Shown here: positions 35,555 through 43,803 of the stretch, one piece after another
Numbering within the stretch: the stretch's first letter is position 1
Layout of the letters: each line of letters opens with the position of its first letter
Source: Allobosea sp. Tri-44
GTDB lineage: Bacteria > Pseudomonadota > Alphaproteobacteria > Rhizobiales > Beijerinckiaceae
Direction of reading: 5' to 3'
Length of the DNA stretch: 64,000 nt
Assembly: GCF_004123845.1 (NCBI RefSeq)
Contig: NZ_NBDP01000003.1
Span: 186,001-250,000, forward strand
Notes under the pieces: generated by a model
Databases searched by the model: none
Seen by the model: only the letters and a program-made list of their open reading frames with translations
Told to the model about the DNA's origin: nothing
Made by a program: the position numbers and the translations under genes

Positions 35555-35786
35555 AGATTATATCTTATTGTTTTTCAAAACTTGCTCAATTATCGAAATC
35601 GACAGGGATCGTTAATTGGTACAGGTAGCGCCTGATGGTTTGTGATGAATACTCTGAGATCATGTCATAGCTTTCATGATACTTCGTTGTCCCGCAAGAA
35701 CACGGATTTCGCATGGTGACTCTTGTCATATCGTACTATTCAGGACATGAGCGGCCAACCGCAGTGATCGGTTCACCCTGCCGGGC
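35555..35786. other. AT-rich intergenic scar
   Basis: About 230 nt of noticeably AT-rich DNA between the RadC fragment and the excisionase-like gene, with runs such as TTATATCTTATTGTTTTTC. No open frame of note, repeat pair or RNA gene was recognised. It looks like residue of a mobile element. Confidence 0.5.
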
Positions 35787-36005
35787 TTACTCCGCCAATG
35801 ACAAGGATCGGGAGGGCCTGCAGGTCACCAGATTGGATTTGTCCCAACGATCGAGCTCGCTGACGGGATAGAGGACCGCCTTGCCGATTTTGATGAAGGA
35901 CGGGCCGATGCGCATCGCTCTCCAGTTCCGGAGCGTGCCTTCACCGACCTGGCCACGGTAGCGGATGACGACTTCTTCGAGCGCAAGGTAGGCAGGGGAC
36001 GACAC
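35787..36005 (-). CDS. AlpA/excisionase-like small HTH protein
   Basis: A 72-residue protein starting with GTG at 36003-36005, which has AGGAG five nt upstream. The sequence 'YLALEEVVIRYRGQVGEGTLRNWRAMRIGPSFIKIGKAVLYPVSELDRWDKSNLV' is the MerR-like winged helix of the AlpA/excisionase (HTH_17) class: a helix-turn-helix, a wing with 'GPSFIKIGKAVLYPVSELDRW' and little else. Such proteins bias integrase direction or regulate island genes. No integrase is nearby, so it is probably a remnant of a lost element. Confidence 0.65.
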   Translation of the reverse strand: MSSPAYLALEEVVIRYRGQVGEGTLRNWRAMRIGPSFIKIGKAVLYPVSELDRWDKSNLVTCRPSRSLSLAE

Positions 36006-36585
36006 GAGAACTCCTGACGACAAGCAATCGTGCAGCGGCCTGCTGCACGATTGGATGCGCCTTGGGGAGAGCGCGCCGAGTAGCGTAGCGAACCCACGCT
36101 GGATGCCGTCCAGAAGGTACGTAAGAGGGCAGGCCGCGCCGTTCGACGCCTCATCACCGGTCTCGCTGCGCGCCGTGGCCGGTTCACCGCACACGGAGCA
36201 ACAGCCGCTCCTGGCCCTTTCCTGACGCTGGCAACGTCCGCTTCCGGACAACCAGCTTCGCCGCGTGGGCCGGGCTCGGCCACCAAAAGCCGTTTGGAAC
36301 GTCCATATGCTGGTGGCAGATGCGGTTTCCTCGCAAGAGCGAGCCGTGGCCTTGCTCGGCTGCCACGAGGCGCTCTTCTACGAGTTCGTTTGAACGGCAT
36401 GTGCTGGCCGATCATTTTCCACGCTCGATCGACCGCTTCGTGGATTTGTGGATAAACCTGCGTCCGCTTCATGAAGCCCATTGTGGGCGATGCGGCGTCA
36501 ACCTGACCATGTTCAGGATTCGCTAAACTTCTGCACCGCGGCATAAGCCACCGCATTGCGGTATGTTATCCGCCGTCCTCGTCGC
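36006..36585. other. Gene-poor stretch with possible decayed minus-strand ORF
   Basis: About 580 nt without a recognised gene. On the minus strand, one frame around 36380-36500 (with QVYPQIHEAVDRAWKMIG) and a second around 36184-36400 (with NELVEERLVAAEQGHGSLL) join if one frame change is allowed near 36395, as in a frameshifted gene. Neither part matches a family I know. Together with the flanking RadC fragment and excisionase-like gene it fits a degraded island. Confidence 0.3.
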
Positions 36586-36619
36586 TTGACATGTTTAGTG
36601 ATCAGCTGTTCACTAAACA
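36586..36619 (+). promoter_or_regulatory. Promoter-embedded 28-bp palindromic operator
   Basis: A perfect -35 box TTGACA (36586-36591) is followed at once by a palindrome: left arm TGTTTAGTGA (36592-36601), centre TCAGCTGT (36602-36609), right arm TCACTAAACA (36610-36619). Only one base pair of the 28 bp breaks the symmetry. It covers the spacer and -10 region, so bound protein would block RNA polymerase. It lies about 150 nt before the substrate-binding-protein gene that opens the ABC/Dha operon. The cognate regulator is not identified in the window. Confidence 0.7.
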
Positions 36620-36770
36620 AATCGCTGAACTCGGACGGCTAGTTCCGGGGCGGCGTGAGGAAACGTCCCGCGCTGGCTTTGCCCCCTCGTCCGGCTGTGC
36701 CCTTCGCGGTCGCTCAGGTTCACCCGTCACCCCAATGACGGCTGGTGACGGCATGCCAAGGGAGGGAAAC

Positions 36771-38099
36771 ATGAACACAATCAGGACATGGATGCTTGCC
36801 GCGACCATCGCCGGAAGCGCAGCGCTGGCTGCCTCCGCCGCTCAGGCGCAGGGCAAGTCGCTGACTTTGTGCTGGGCGGCCTGGGATCCGGCCAATGCGC
36901 TGGTCGAGCTCTCCAAGGACTTCACCGCCAAGACCAGTATCGCCATGAAGTTCGAGTTCGTGCCCTGGCCGAACTTCGCCGACCGGATGCTCAACGAGCT
37001 CAATTCGAAGGGCAAGCTCTGCGACCTGATCATCGGCGACTCGCAATGGATCGGCGGCTCGGCCGAGAACAAGCATTATGTGAAGCTGAACGACTTCTTC
37101 GCCAAGGAAGGCATCAAGATCGACGACTTCATGCCGGCGACCGTCGCCGGCTATGCCGAATGGCCCAAGGGCACGCCGAACTACTGGGCGCTGCCGGCGA
37201 TGGGCGACGCGCTCGGCTGGACCTACCGCAAGGACTGGTTTGCCAAGCCCGCGCTGCAGGCCGAATTCAAGGCCAAGTACAACCGCGATCTCGCCGCTCC
37301 CAAGACGCAGACCGAGCTGAAGCAGATCGCCGAGTTTTTCCAGGGCCGCGACGTCGACGGCAAGAAGGTCTATGGCGCGGCGATCTTCACCGAGCGCGGC
37401 TCGGAAGGCATCACCATGGGCGTCGCCAACGCGCTCTATCCCTTCGGCTTCAAGTATCAGGACCCGAAGAAGCCCTACGCCATGGCCGGCTTCGTCAATT
37501 CCGACGACGCTGTGAAGGGCCTCGAATTCTACAAGTCGCTCTACAAATGCTGCACCCCGCCGGGCTACTCCAACGCCTATATGCAGGAGGGTCTCGACGC
37601 CTTCAAATCCGGCCAGGCGGCCCTGCAGATGAACTGGTTCGCCTTCTTCCCCGGCCTCTATAAGGATCCGAATGTCGGCGGCGACAAGATCGGCTTCTTC
37701 GTCAATCCGGCCGAAAAAGAGAAGGGCTCGCAGCTCGGCGGCCAGGGCCTTTCGGTCGTGTCCTATTCGGCTAATCAGGCCGAGGCGCTCGCCTATATCA
37801 AATGGTTCGCCTCGCTCGACGTGCAGAAGAAGTGGTGGGAACTCGGCGGCTACACCTGCCACAAGGGCGTGCTGAACGATCCCGGTTTCGCCAAATCCGC
37901 GCCCTTCGCGGCTGACTTCCTCGTCGCCATGGGCCAGGTCGTCGATTTCTGGGCCGAACCTTCCTACGCGCAGCTGATGCAGGCGGAGCAGGCGCGCATC
38001 CACGACTATGTCGTGGCCGACAAGGGCACCGCCAAGCAGGCGCTCGACCTGCTGATCCAGGACTGGACCAAGGTCTTCAAGGAAGACGGCAAGTTCTGA
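36771..38099 (+). CDS. Sugar/polyol ABC transporter substrate-binding protein
   Basis: A 442-residue extracellular solute-binding protein of the family 1 (sugar) type. Residues 1-26 are a signal peptide ending in AAQAQG, so it is periplasmic. Internal blocks 'DLIIGDSQWIGGSAENKHYVKLNDFF', 'LPAMGDALGWTYRKDWF' and 'AYMQEGLDAFKSGQAALQMNWFAFFPGLY' are typical of sugar binders. The ATG at 36771 follows GGAGG at 36761-36765. First gene of the large operon; a stem-loop after it separates it from the permeases. The ligand is unknown, though the downstream kinase genes suggest a short ketose or polyol. Confidence 0.9.
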   Translation: MNTIRTWMLAATIAGSAALAASAAQAQGKSLTLCWAAWDPANALVELSKDFTAKTSIAMKFEFVPWPNFADRMLNELNSKGKLCDLIIGDSQWIGGSAENKHYVKLNDFFAKEGIKIDDFMPATVAGYAEWPKGTPNYWALPAMGDALGWTYRKDWFAKPALQAEFKAKYNRDLAAPKTQTELKQIAEFFQGRDVDGKKVYGAAIFTERGSEGITMGVANALYPFGFKYQDPKKPYAMAGFVNSDDAVKGLEFYKSLYKCCTPPGYSNAYMQEGLDAFKSGQAALQMNWFAFFPGLYKDPNVGGDKIGFFVNPAEKEKGSQLGGQGLSVVSYSANQAEALAYIKWFASLDVQKKWWELGGYTCHKGVLNDPGFAKSAPFAADFLVAMGQVVDFWAEPSYAQLMQAEQARIHDYVVADKGTAKQALDLLIQDWTKVFKEDGKF

Positions 38100-38128
38100 C
38101 GCCGCGACGCCCTCTGAGCTGAGCCAAA

Positions 38129-38158
38129 GGCTGCGCCTTTCCTAAGGGGGGCGCAGCC
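38129..38158 (+). terminator. Intercistronic stem-loop (attenuator)
   Basis: A perfect 9-bp stem GGCTGCGCC (38129-38137) and GGCGCAGCC (38150-38158) with a 12-nt loop, no T-run after it. Placed between the binding-protein and first permease genes. Such hairpins usually protect or partly terminate the message, giving more binding protein than permease. This is inferred from position and structure. Confidence 0.55.
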
Positions 38159-38192
38159 AGCCCCCGACTTTGCCTTTGAACGGTGCTGAGTC

Positions 38193-39155
38193 ATGAATGC
38201 GAGCGACATCACCGGCATCAGGAGCGCGACAGCGATGCGCGCAGCCCATCCCCCGATCGCCCATCAGGTCCGGGGTCTTTCCGATAAGGCCATCGCCTGG
38301 CTCTTCATCGCGCCGACGATGATCCTCCTGCTCGCGATCAACCTGTTCCCGCTGATCTGGACGATCCAGCTCTCCTTTACCAACTACCGCGCCAATCGCC
38401 CCAATGCACCGCTACGCAATGTCGGGCTCGATCACTATCAGACGATCCTGTCGGATCCTGAAATCTGGCAGCGCATGCAGGCGACGGCGCATTTCGTGTT
38501 CTGGACGATCTTGCTGCAGACCATCATCGGCTTCGCGCTGGCTTATCTGATCGATCGCAAGTTCCGCGGCCACGGCTTCTGGACCACGCTGATCCTGATC
38601 CCGATGATGCTGTCGCCGGCCGTGGTCGGCAATTTCTGGACCTTCCTGTACCAACCGCAGATCGGCCTGTTCAACTATGTGGTCTCGTTCTTCTCGGGGA
38701 TTCCGCCATCGTCATTCCAGATGCTGGGCGATGTCACCTTGAGCCCCTGGGCGATCATCATCGTCGATACCTGGATGTGGACGCCCTATGTGATGTTGAT
38801 CTGCCTTGCCGGCCTGCGCTCGATCCCCGACTACATCTACGAGGCGGCCGAGGTCGATCGGGCCAGCAACTGGCGCCAGTTCATCTCGATCACACTGCCG
38901 ATGTGCCTGCCCTTCATCATGCTGGCGGTGCTGTTCCGCGGCATCGAGAACTTCAAGATGTTCGACATGGTCAACCTGCTGACCTCGGGCGGACCGGGCT
39001 CAACCACCGAGCTTGCCTCGATCACGCTCAAGCGCGCCGCCTTCGAGGCCTGGCGCACCGGCTATTCCTCCGCCTTCGCGATCATCCTGTTCGTCGCCGT
39101 GTTCGGGCTGGCGAACATCTATGTGAAGGCCTTGAACAAGGTGAAGGCACGATGA
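38193..39155 (+). CDS. Sugar ABC transporter permease (MalF type)
   Basis: A 320-residue inner-membrane permease with six or more hydrophobic segments. Typical traits are the opening 'SDKAIAWLFIAPTMILLLAINLFPLIWTIQLSFTNY' and the EAA loop 'YEAAEVDRASNWRQFISITLPMCLPFI', which docks on the ATPase. ATG at 38193. Its stop overlaps the ATG of the next permease (ATGA, 39152-39155), so the two are coupled and should form the heterodimeric channel. Confidence 0.9.
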   Translation: MNASDITGIRSATAMRAAHPPIAHQVRGLSDKAIAWLFIAPTMILLLAINLFPLIWTIQLSFTNYRANRPNAPLRNVGLDHYQTILSDPEIWQRMQATAHFVFWTILLQTIIGFALAYLIDRKFRGHGFWTTLILIPMMLSPAVVGNFWTFLYQPQIGLFNYVVSFFSGIPPSSFQMLGDVTLSPWAIIIVDTWMWTPYVMLICLAGLRSIPDYIYEAAEVDRASNWRQFISITLPMCLPFIMLAVLFRGIENFKMFDMVNLLTSGGPGSTTELASITLKRAAFEAWRTGYSSAFAIILFVAVFGLANIYVKALNKVKAR

Positions 39156-40120
39156 GCGGCGCCCTCTCTACCGCCCATTCCGTCGTCGCCCCAAGCGGCC
39201 GGGTCAAGCTGCTCGCCGGCGCGATTGTGGCGCTCTACGCGCTGGTCGCGCTTGTGCCGCTGCTCTGGATCGGCCTGACCAGCATCAAGACACCACCGGA
39301 CTCGATCTCCTACCCGCCCAAGGTCGTGCCATTCGTGCATTTCGAGCCCTCGATCGAAGGCTATTGCAATCTCTTCAACACGCGCTCGCGCCAGACGGCC
39401 GACTATCTCGCCTCGCTCCCGCCGGCAAACTCGGCCTGCGAAGAGATCACGCGCGCTCGCAGCATGGTCGTCGTCGGTCCCTCCAACTATGTGCCGCGCT
39501 TCCTCAATTCGCTGATCATCGCCTTCGGCTCGACCTTGCTCTCGGTGGGCTTGGGCACTTGCGCGGCCTATGCCTTCTCGCGCTTCAAGGTGCCCTTGAA
39601 GGACGATCTGCTGTTCTTCATCCTGTCGACGCGGATGATGCCGCCGATCGCCGTCGCGATCCCGATCTTCCTGATGTATCGCGAGCTCGGCCTCTCCGAT
39701 ACGCGGCTCGGCATGATCCTGCTCTACACCTCGGTCAATGTTTCGCTCGCTGTCTGGCTGCTCAAGGGCTTCATCGACGAGATTCCCCGGGAGTACGAGG
39801 AAGCGGCGATGATCGACGGCTATACGCGGCTGCAGGCCTTCCGCAAGGTCGTTCTGCCACAGGCCACGACCGGCATCGTCGCGACCGCGATCTTCTGCCT
39901 GATCTTCGCCTGGAATGAATACGCCTTCGCCGTGCTGCTCACCTCCGGCACCGCACAGACCGCCCCGCCCTTCATCCCGATCATCATCGGCGAGGGCGGC
40001 CAGGATTGGCCGGCGGTGGCAGCCGGTACGACGTTGTTCCTGATCCCGATCCTGGTTTTCACGGTGCTCCTGCGCAAGCACCTGCTGCGCGGCATCACAT
40101 TCGGGGCGGTGCGCAAATGA
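39152..40120 (+). CDS. Sugar ABC transporter permease (MalG type)
   Basis: A 322-residue inner-membrane permease, the MalG-like partner of the preceding gene. After the first transmembrane helix it has an unusually long periplasmic insertion (about residues 45-110, rich in Ser, Pro and Cys), then 'NSLIIAFGSTLLSVGLGTCAAYAFSRFKVPLKDDLLFFILSTRMMPPIAVAIPIF' and the EAA loop 'EEAAMIDGYTRLQAFRKVVLPQ'. Starts and ends with 4-nt overlaps to its neighbours, so it is co-translated with both. Confidence 0.9.
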   Translation: MSGALSTAHSVVAPSGRVKLLAGAIVALYALVALVPLLWIGLTSIKTPPDSISYPPKVVPFVHFEPSIEGYCNLFNTRSRQTADYLASLPPANSACEEITRARSMVVVGPSNYVPRFLNSLIIAFGSTLLSVGLGTCAAYAFSRFKVPLKDDLLFFILSTRMMPPIAVAIPIFLMYRELGLSDTRLGMILLYTSVNVSLAVWLLKGFIDEIPREYEEAAMIDGYTRLQAFRKVVLPQATTGIVATAIFCLIFAWNEYAFAVLLTSGTAQTAPPFIPIIIGEGGQDWPAVAAGTTLFLIPILVFTVLLRKHLLRGITFGAVRK

Positions 40121-40341
40121 GCCTGCATGCCAGCCATTCCCAGCAACCGGACGACGCGCCTCGATCGCGCTGGCCCAGGGCGCTGCGACGCGGGCCGATG
40201 GAGACGCTGGCGACGGTGCTGATCGCGGCCGGCGTGCTGATGCTGCTGCAGCCCTTCTCGCTGACGCTCTACGGCTATTCCTTCGTCACGACGCTGATCG
40301 GCGTCGTCATGTTCACCTTCGTCACCAAATTCCCGGAGTGA
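40117..40341 (+). CDS. Small two-helix membrane protein
   Basis: A 74-residue protein that overlaps the permease stop by 4 nt (ATGA at 40117-40120) and ends 3 nt before the ATPase gene. The first ~28 residues are polar and basic; then come two hydrophobic helices, about 30-46 and 52-68, joined by a short loop. No known domain. The tight coupling on both sides argues that it is expressed, perhaps as an accessory subunit of this importer. Similar tiny membrane proteins are found in some alphaproteobacterial polyol ABC operons. Confidence 0.75.
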   Translation: MSLHASHSQQPDDAPRSRWPRALRRGPMETLATVLIAAGVLMLLQPFSLTLYGYSFVTTLIGVVMFTFVTKFPE

Positions 40342-40344
40342 GCC

Positions 40345-41466
40345 ATGGCCGAGATCCGGGTCGATAATCTGGTGAAACGGTTCGGATCCTTCACGGCGGT
40401 GCGGGATACGAGCTTCACGGTCGAGGACGGAGATTTCTTCTGCCTGCTCGGCCCCTCGGGCTGCGGCAAGACCACGACCCTGCGCATGGTCGCAGGCCTT
40501 GAGCTGCCGAGCTCGGGCTCGATCCGGCTCGGCGGCGAGGACGTCACCTTCAAGCGCGCCCGCGAGCGCGACATCGCCATGGTGTTCCAGCTCTTTGCGC
40601 TCTACCCGCACATGAACGTGCGCAGGAACATCAGCTTCCCGCTGGTCTCGATGGGAGTGCCGAAGGCCGAAACCAGGCGGCGGGTCGAGGACGCTGCGAA
40701 GACCTTGCGGATAGAGCATCTCCTCGACAAATCGGTCTCTGGCCTCTCGGGCGGTGACCGGCAGCGGGTCGCGCTGGGCCGGGCGATCGTGCGCGAGCCG
40801 AAGGCCTTCATGATGGACGAGCCATTGGGGGCCCTCGATGCCGAGTTCCGCCATCTGATGTGCGGCGAGCTGCGCGCGCTGCACGACCGGCTGAAGGCGA
40901 CGACGGTCTATGTCACCCATGACCAGCTCGAAGCCATGTCGATGGCCGACAAGATCGCGGTGATGAATGACGGCGTGATCGAACAGCTCGGCTCGCCCCA
41001 GGAAATCTATGACCACCCGAACTCGATGTTTGTCGGGGATTTCATCGGCTCGCCCGCGATGAACTTCATTCATTTTGAGGGAACAGCCGTAGCGGGCACG
41101 GCTTCGGTCACCATCGATGCTGCCGCCGTTCCCCTGCCCGAACTGCGTGAGACCCGCGCGCCCGGGCTGCTGGCGCTGGGGGTTCGACCGGAGCAGATCG
41201 TCATCGGCGATCCCGGGCGGCAGGGTGGGGTTCTTACCGGCGAAATCTTCGGCGCGGAGTATCTTGGCACGACCCAGATCGTGACCGTCACCACCCCACG
41301 CGGCACGCTCAAGGCGCGCCTGCCAGCCCATCTGCGAGCTGCCGCCGGAGACCGGGTCAGCCTCTCCTTCAAGCCGGAGCGGCTCTCGTTGTTCGATGCA
41401 GCGACCGGCAAGGTCATCCGCTCCGCCTTGCATGAGGCCAGCACTGTGAGGCGGGCCCATGGCTGA
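40345..41466 (+). CDS. ABC transporter ATPase 1 (UgpC/MalK type)
   Basis: A 373-residue ATPase of the MalK/UgpC class: Walker A GPSGCGKTT at about residues 37-45, signature 'SGLSGGDRQRVALGRAI', Walker B 'FMMDEPLGALDAE' and the switch His 'VTHDQLEAM'. The signature glycine-glutamine is changed to GGDRQR (usual GGQRQR). A C-terminal OB-type (TOBE) regulatory domain follows from about 240. Its 3' end overlaps the second ATPase gene by 8 nt, so the transporter probably uses an ATPase heterodimer. Confidence 0.9.
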   Translation: MAEIRVDNLVKRFGSFTAVRDTSFTVEDGDFFCLLGPSGCGKTTTLRMVAGLELPSSGSIRLGGEDVTFKRARERDIAMVFQLFALYPHMNVRRNISFPLVSMGVPKAETRRRVEDAAKTLRIEHLLDKSVSGLSGGDRQRVALGRAIVREPKAFMMDEPLGALDAEFRHLMCGELRALHDRLKATTVYVTHDQLEAMSMADKIAVMNDGVIEQLGSPQEIYDHPNSMFVGDFIGSPAMNFIHFEGTAVAGTASVTIDAAAVPLPELRETRAPGLLALGVRPEQIVIGDPGRQGGVLTGEIFGAEYLGTTQIVTVTTPRGTLKARLPAHLRAAAGDRVSLSFKPERLSLFDAATGKVIRSALHEASTVRRAHG

Positions 41467-42472
41467 GATCGCACTGACGCAGGTTTCGAAACGCTTTGGC
41501 ACGGTAAAGGCGGTGGACGATCTCTCGCTGACCATCGCCGATGGCGAGTTCATCGTGCTGCTGGGGCCGACGGGCGCGGGCAAGACGACTGCCTTGCGCC
41601 TCGTCGCCGGCCTGGAGACGCCCGATGACGGCCGGGTCTTCATCGGCGGGGTGGATGTCACGGGCCTGCCGCCGGCTGCTCGCGACGTGACCTTCGTGTT
41701 CCAGCAATATTCGCTCTACCCGCACCTGAGCGTCTTCGACAATCTCGCCTTCCCGTTGCGCTCGCCGACGCGGCGCACGCCCGAGGAGGAGATCAAGTGC
41801 GCCGTGGGCGAGGTGGCGCGGCTGCTGCGGATCGAGGACAAGCTGGGCAACCGCGCGACGCAGCTCTCCGGCGGCCAGATGCAGCGCGTCGCGATCGGTC
41901 GTGCGCTGGTGCGCCGCCCGGCCGTCTACCTGATGGACGAGCCGCTCTCCTCGCTCGACGCCAAGTTGCGATCGGAACTGCGCATCGAGCTGAAGCACAT
42001 CCAGCAGGACCTGGGCGCGACGATGCTCTACGTCACCCATGACCAGACCGAGGCGATGACGCTGGCCTCGCGCATCGGCGTGATCAATCAGGGCCGACTC
42101 GTGCAAATCGGCACGCCGCGCAGCATCTACGAGGACCCGGCCAACATCTATGTCGCCACCCGCCTCGGCAGTCCTGGCATCAACCTGCTGCCACGCGCGC
42201 TCTTCCCCGTTCTGGAGGCGCCGGCCGCCGCGGCCACCATCGGCGTGCGCACAGAACACCTCGCCATCGCCAAGGCGAACAACGGCGCTGTGACGGGCAA
42301 GGTGAACTGGATCGAGCGGCTCGGCGACCAGAACCACCTGCATATCGACGTGAACCAGCAGCAGATCGTCAGCCTGGTCGATCCGGACGAAGGGCTCGGC
42401 GTCGGCGACGAGGTGGCCGTGACCCTGCGCAAGCCCCTGTTCTTCGCCGCCGACGGCCAGCGGGTGAGGTGA
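41459..42472 (+). CDS. ABC transporter ATPase 2 (UgpC/MalK type)
   Basis: A 337-residue second ATPase, with GPTGAGKTT as Walker A (Ala in place of Cys), signature 'TQLSGGQMQRVAIGRAL', Walker B 'YLMDEPLSSLDAKLR' and 'VTHDQTEAM'. A shorter TOBE domain follows. The gene overlaps ATPase 1 and is followed after 3 nt by dhaL. Two non-identical ATPases in one importer are seen in several polyol/glycerol ABC systems of alphaproteobacteria, in line with a heterodimer. Confidence 0.9.
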   Translation: MAEIALTQVSKRFGTVKAVDDLSLTIADGEFIVLLGPTGAGKTTALRLVAGLETPDDGRVFIGGVDVTGLPPAARDVTFVFQQYSLYPHLSVFDNLAFPLRSPTRRTPEEEIKCAVGEVARLLRIEDKLGNRATQLSGGQMQRVAIGRALVRRPAVYLMDEPLSSLDAKLRSELRIELKHIQQDLGATMLYVTHDQTEAMTLASRIGVINQGRLVQIGTPRSIYEDPANIYVATRLGSPGINLLPRALFPVLEAPAAAATIGVRTEHLAIAKANNGAVTGKVNWIERLGDQNHLHIDVNQQQIVSLVDPDEGLGVGDEVAVTLRKPLFFAADGQRVR

Positions 42473-42475
42473 GCG

Positions 42476-43078
42476 ATGGATGAGGCGCTCAAGCGGAAGC
42501 TGATCGCGGCCATGACCGAGGCGGTCGTGGCGCATGCCGAGGAGCTCACCACGCTCGACCAGGCCATTGGCGACGGCGATCACGGCCTGAACATGAAGCG
42601 CGGTTTCGAGGCCGTGCTGGCGGAGTCGGACGCGATCACCGCAAAGCCCTTGCCGGACGCGCTGAAGACGATCGGCACGACGCTGGTCATGAAGGTCGGC
42701 GGCGCCTCCGGCCCCCTCTACGGCACCTTGTTCATGACGCTCGGCAAGGAGCTTCCGCCGGAGCCGACGATCGCGGATGTGGCGCGGGCGCTGGCGGCGG
42801 CGATCGAGGCGGTGAAGGCGCGGGGCAAGTCCGATCTCGGGCAGAAGACCATGCTCGACGTGCTGGCTCCCCTGCAGGTCGCTCTTGCCGCCGGCGGTGC
42901 CGATCTCCCTTCGCGCCTGCCCGCGGTCGCCGACGAGGCTGCCGCCGCGACAGTGCCGCTCAAGGCCATTCGCGGACGTGCGTCGTTTCTCGGCGAGCGG
43001 TCAATCGGCCACATGGACCCCGGCGCGCGCTCGTCCGCGCTGCTCGCCACGGCAATCTGCAACGCCATCGGAGCCTGA
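42476..43078 (+). CDS. dhaL: Dihydroxyacetone kinase ADP-binding subunit DhaL
   Basis: A 200-residue DhaL. The magnesium/ADP motif IGDGDHG is at residues 31-37 (LTTLDQAIGDGDHGLNMKRGF), and the family blocks 'GGASGPLYGTLFMTLGKEL' and 'ERSIGHMDPGARSSALL' follow. In PEP-dependent systems DhaL holds a permanently bound ADP that is rephosphorylated by DhaM, then passes phosphate to the ketose on DhaK. It starts 3 nt after ATPase 2 and ends 3 nt before dhaM, joining transport and phosphorylation in one message. Confidence 0.92.
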   Translation: MDEALKRKLIAAMTEAVVAHAEELTTLDQAIGDGDHGLNMKRGFEAVLAESDAITAKPLPDALKTIGTTLVMKVGGASGPLYGTLFMTLGKELPPEPTIADVARALAAAIEAVKARGKSDLGQKTMLDVLAPLQVALAAGGADLPSRLPAVADEAAAATVPLKAIRGRASFLGERSIGHMDPGARSSALLATAICNAIGA

Positions 43079-43081
43079 ACC

Positions 43082-43480
43082 ATGCCAGCTCACAGGAATG
43101 TCGGCATCGTGATCGTGTCGCATTCGGCCAAGGTCGCCGAGGGCGCCGCCGACATGGTTCGCCAGATGGTCGGCGACAATGTCCCGCTCGCCTCGACCGG
43201 GGGCAATGCCGAGGGCGGCTTGGGCACGGATGTCGCCGCCATCATGGCGGCCATCGACAGGGCGTGGTCGGAGGCGGGCGTCGCCATCCTGGTCGATCTC
43301 GGCGGGGCCGAGACCAACAGCGAGATGGCGGTGGAAATGATGCCCGAGGAGCGGCGCGATCGCCTCGTCATCTGTAATGCACCGATCGTCGAAGGCGCCG
43401 TGATGGCTGCGACCGAAGCCTCGGGAGGCTCTCCCCTGGCGGTGGTGCAGGCGACGGCAGAGGAACTGATTTCGGCATGA
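43082..43480 (+). CDS. dhaM: Phosphotransfer subunit DhaM (EIIA-like)
   Basis: A 132-residue DhaM consisting only of the mannose-type EIIA domain. The phosphorylated His14 lies in IVIVSHSAKVAEG, followed by 'ASTGGNAEGGLGTDV', 'AILVDLGGAETNSEMA' and 'NAPIVEGAVMAATEASGG'. Unlike E. coli DhaM, which fuses EIIA to HPr and an EI fragment, the HPr and EI functions are separate genes immediately downstream. The stop overlaps a possible HPr start at 43477 by 4 nt. Confidence 0.92.
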   Translation: MPAHRNVGIVIVSHSAKVAEGAADMVRQMVGDNVPLASTGGNAEGGLGTDVAAIMAAIDRAWSEAGVAILVDLGGAETNSEMAVEMMPEERRDRLVICNAPIVEGAVMAATEASGGSPLAVVQATAEELISA

Positions 43481-43518
43481 ACGGTATGTCGAGTGAAGGC
43501 AGTGAGAGGATAGTTGGA

Positions 43519-43797
43519 ATGCAGGAGGTGACGGCCAGTGCCCTGCTCACCAACAAGGTCGGGCTCCATGCCCGGCCGTCGGTAAAGCTCACTCAGCTTG
43601 CCAAGCGCTTCGTGTCCCGTGTCGAAGTGGCGACCAGCGCGGCCGGTCCGTGGACCGACGCCAAGAGCCCCGTGAAGATCATGCGCGTCAAGGCGTCCCA
43701 GGGCGAGGTGCTGCATTTCAAGGCCTGCGGTGAGGATGCGTCAGCCGCTATCACCGCACTGGTCGATATCGTCGCGCGCAAATTCGATGAGGAGTGA
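43519..43797 (+). CDS. Dedicated HPr phosphocarrier protein
   Basis: A 92-residue HPr-family protein. The phosphorylated His is in GLHARPSVKLTQLAKRF (His17 with the ATG at 43519, close to the family's His15), and the second block is 'AKSPVKIMRVKASQGEVLHFKACGEDA'. GAGAGGA at 43504-43510 suits the 43519 start. An in-frame ATG at 43477 overlaps the dhaM stop, and would add a 14-residue tail. It relays phosphate from the Enzyme I encoded next to DhaM. Confidence 0.88.
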   Translation: MQEVTASALLTNKVGLHARPSVKLTQLAKRFVSRVEVATSAAGPWTDAKSPVKIMRVKASQGEVLHFKACGEDASAAITALVDIVARKFDEE

Positions 43798-43803
43798 GCC
43801 GTG

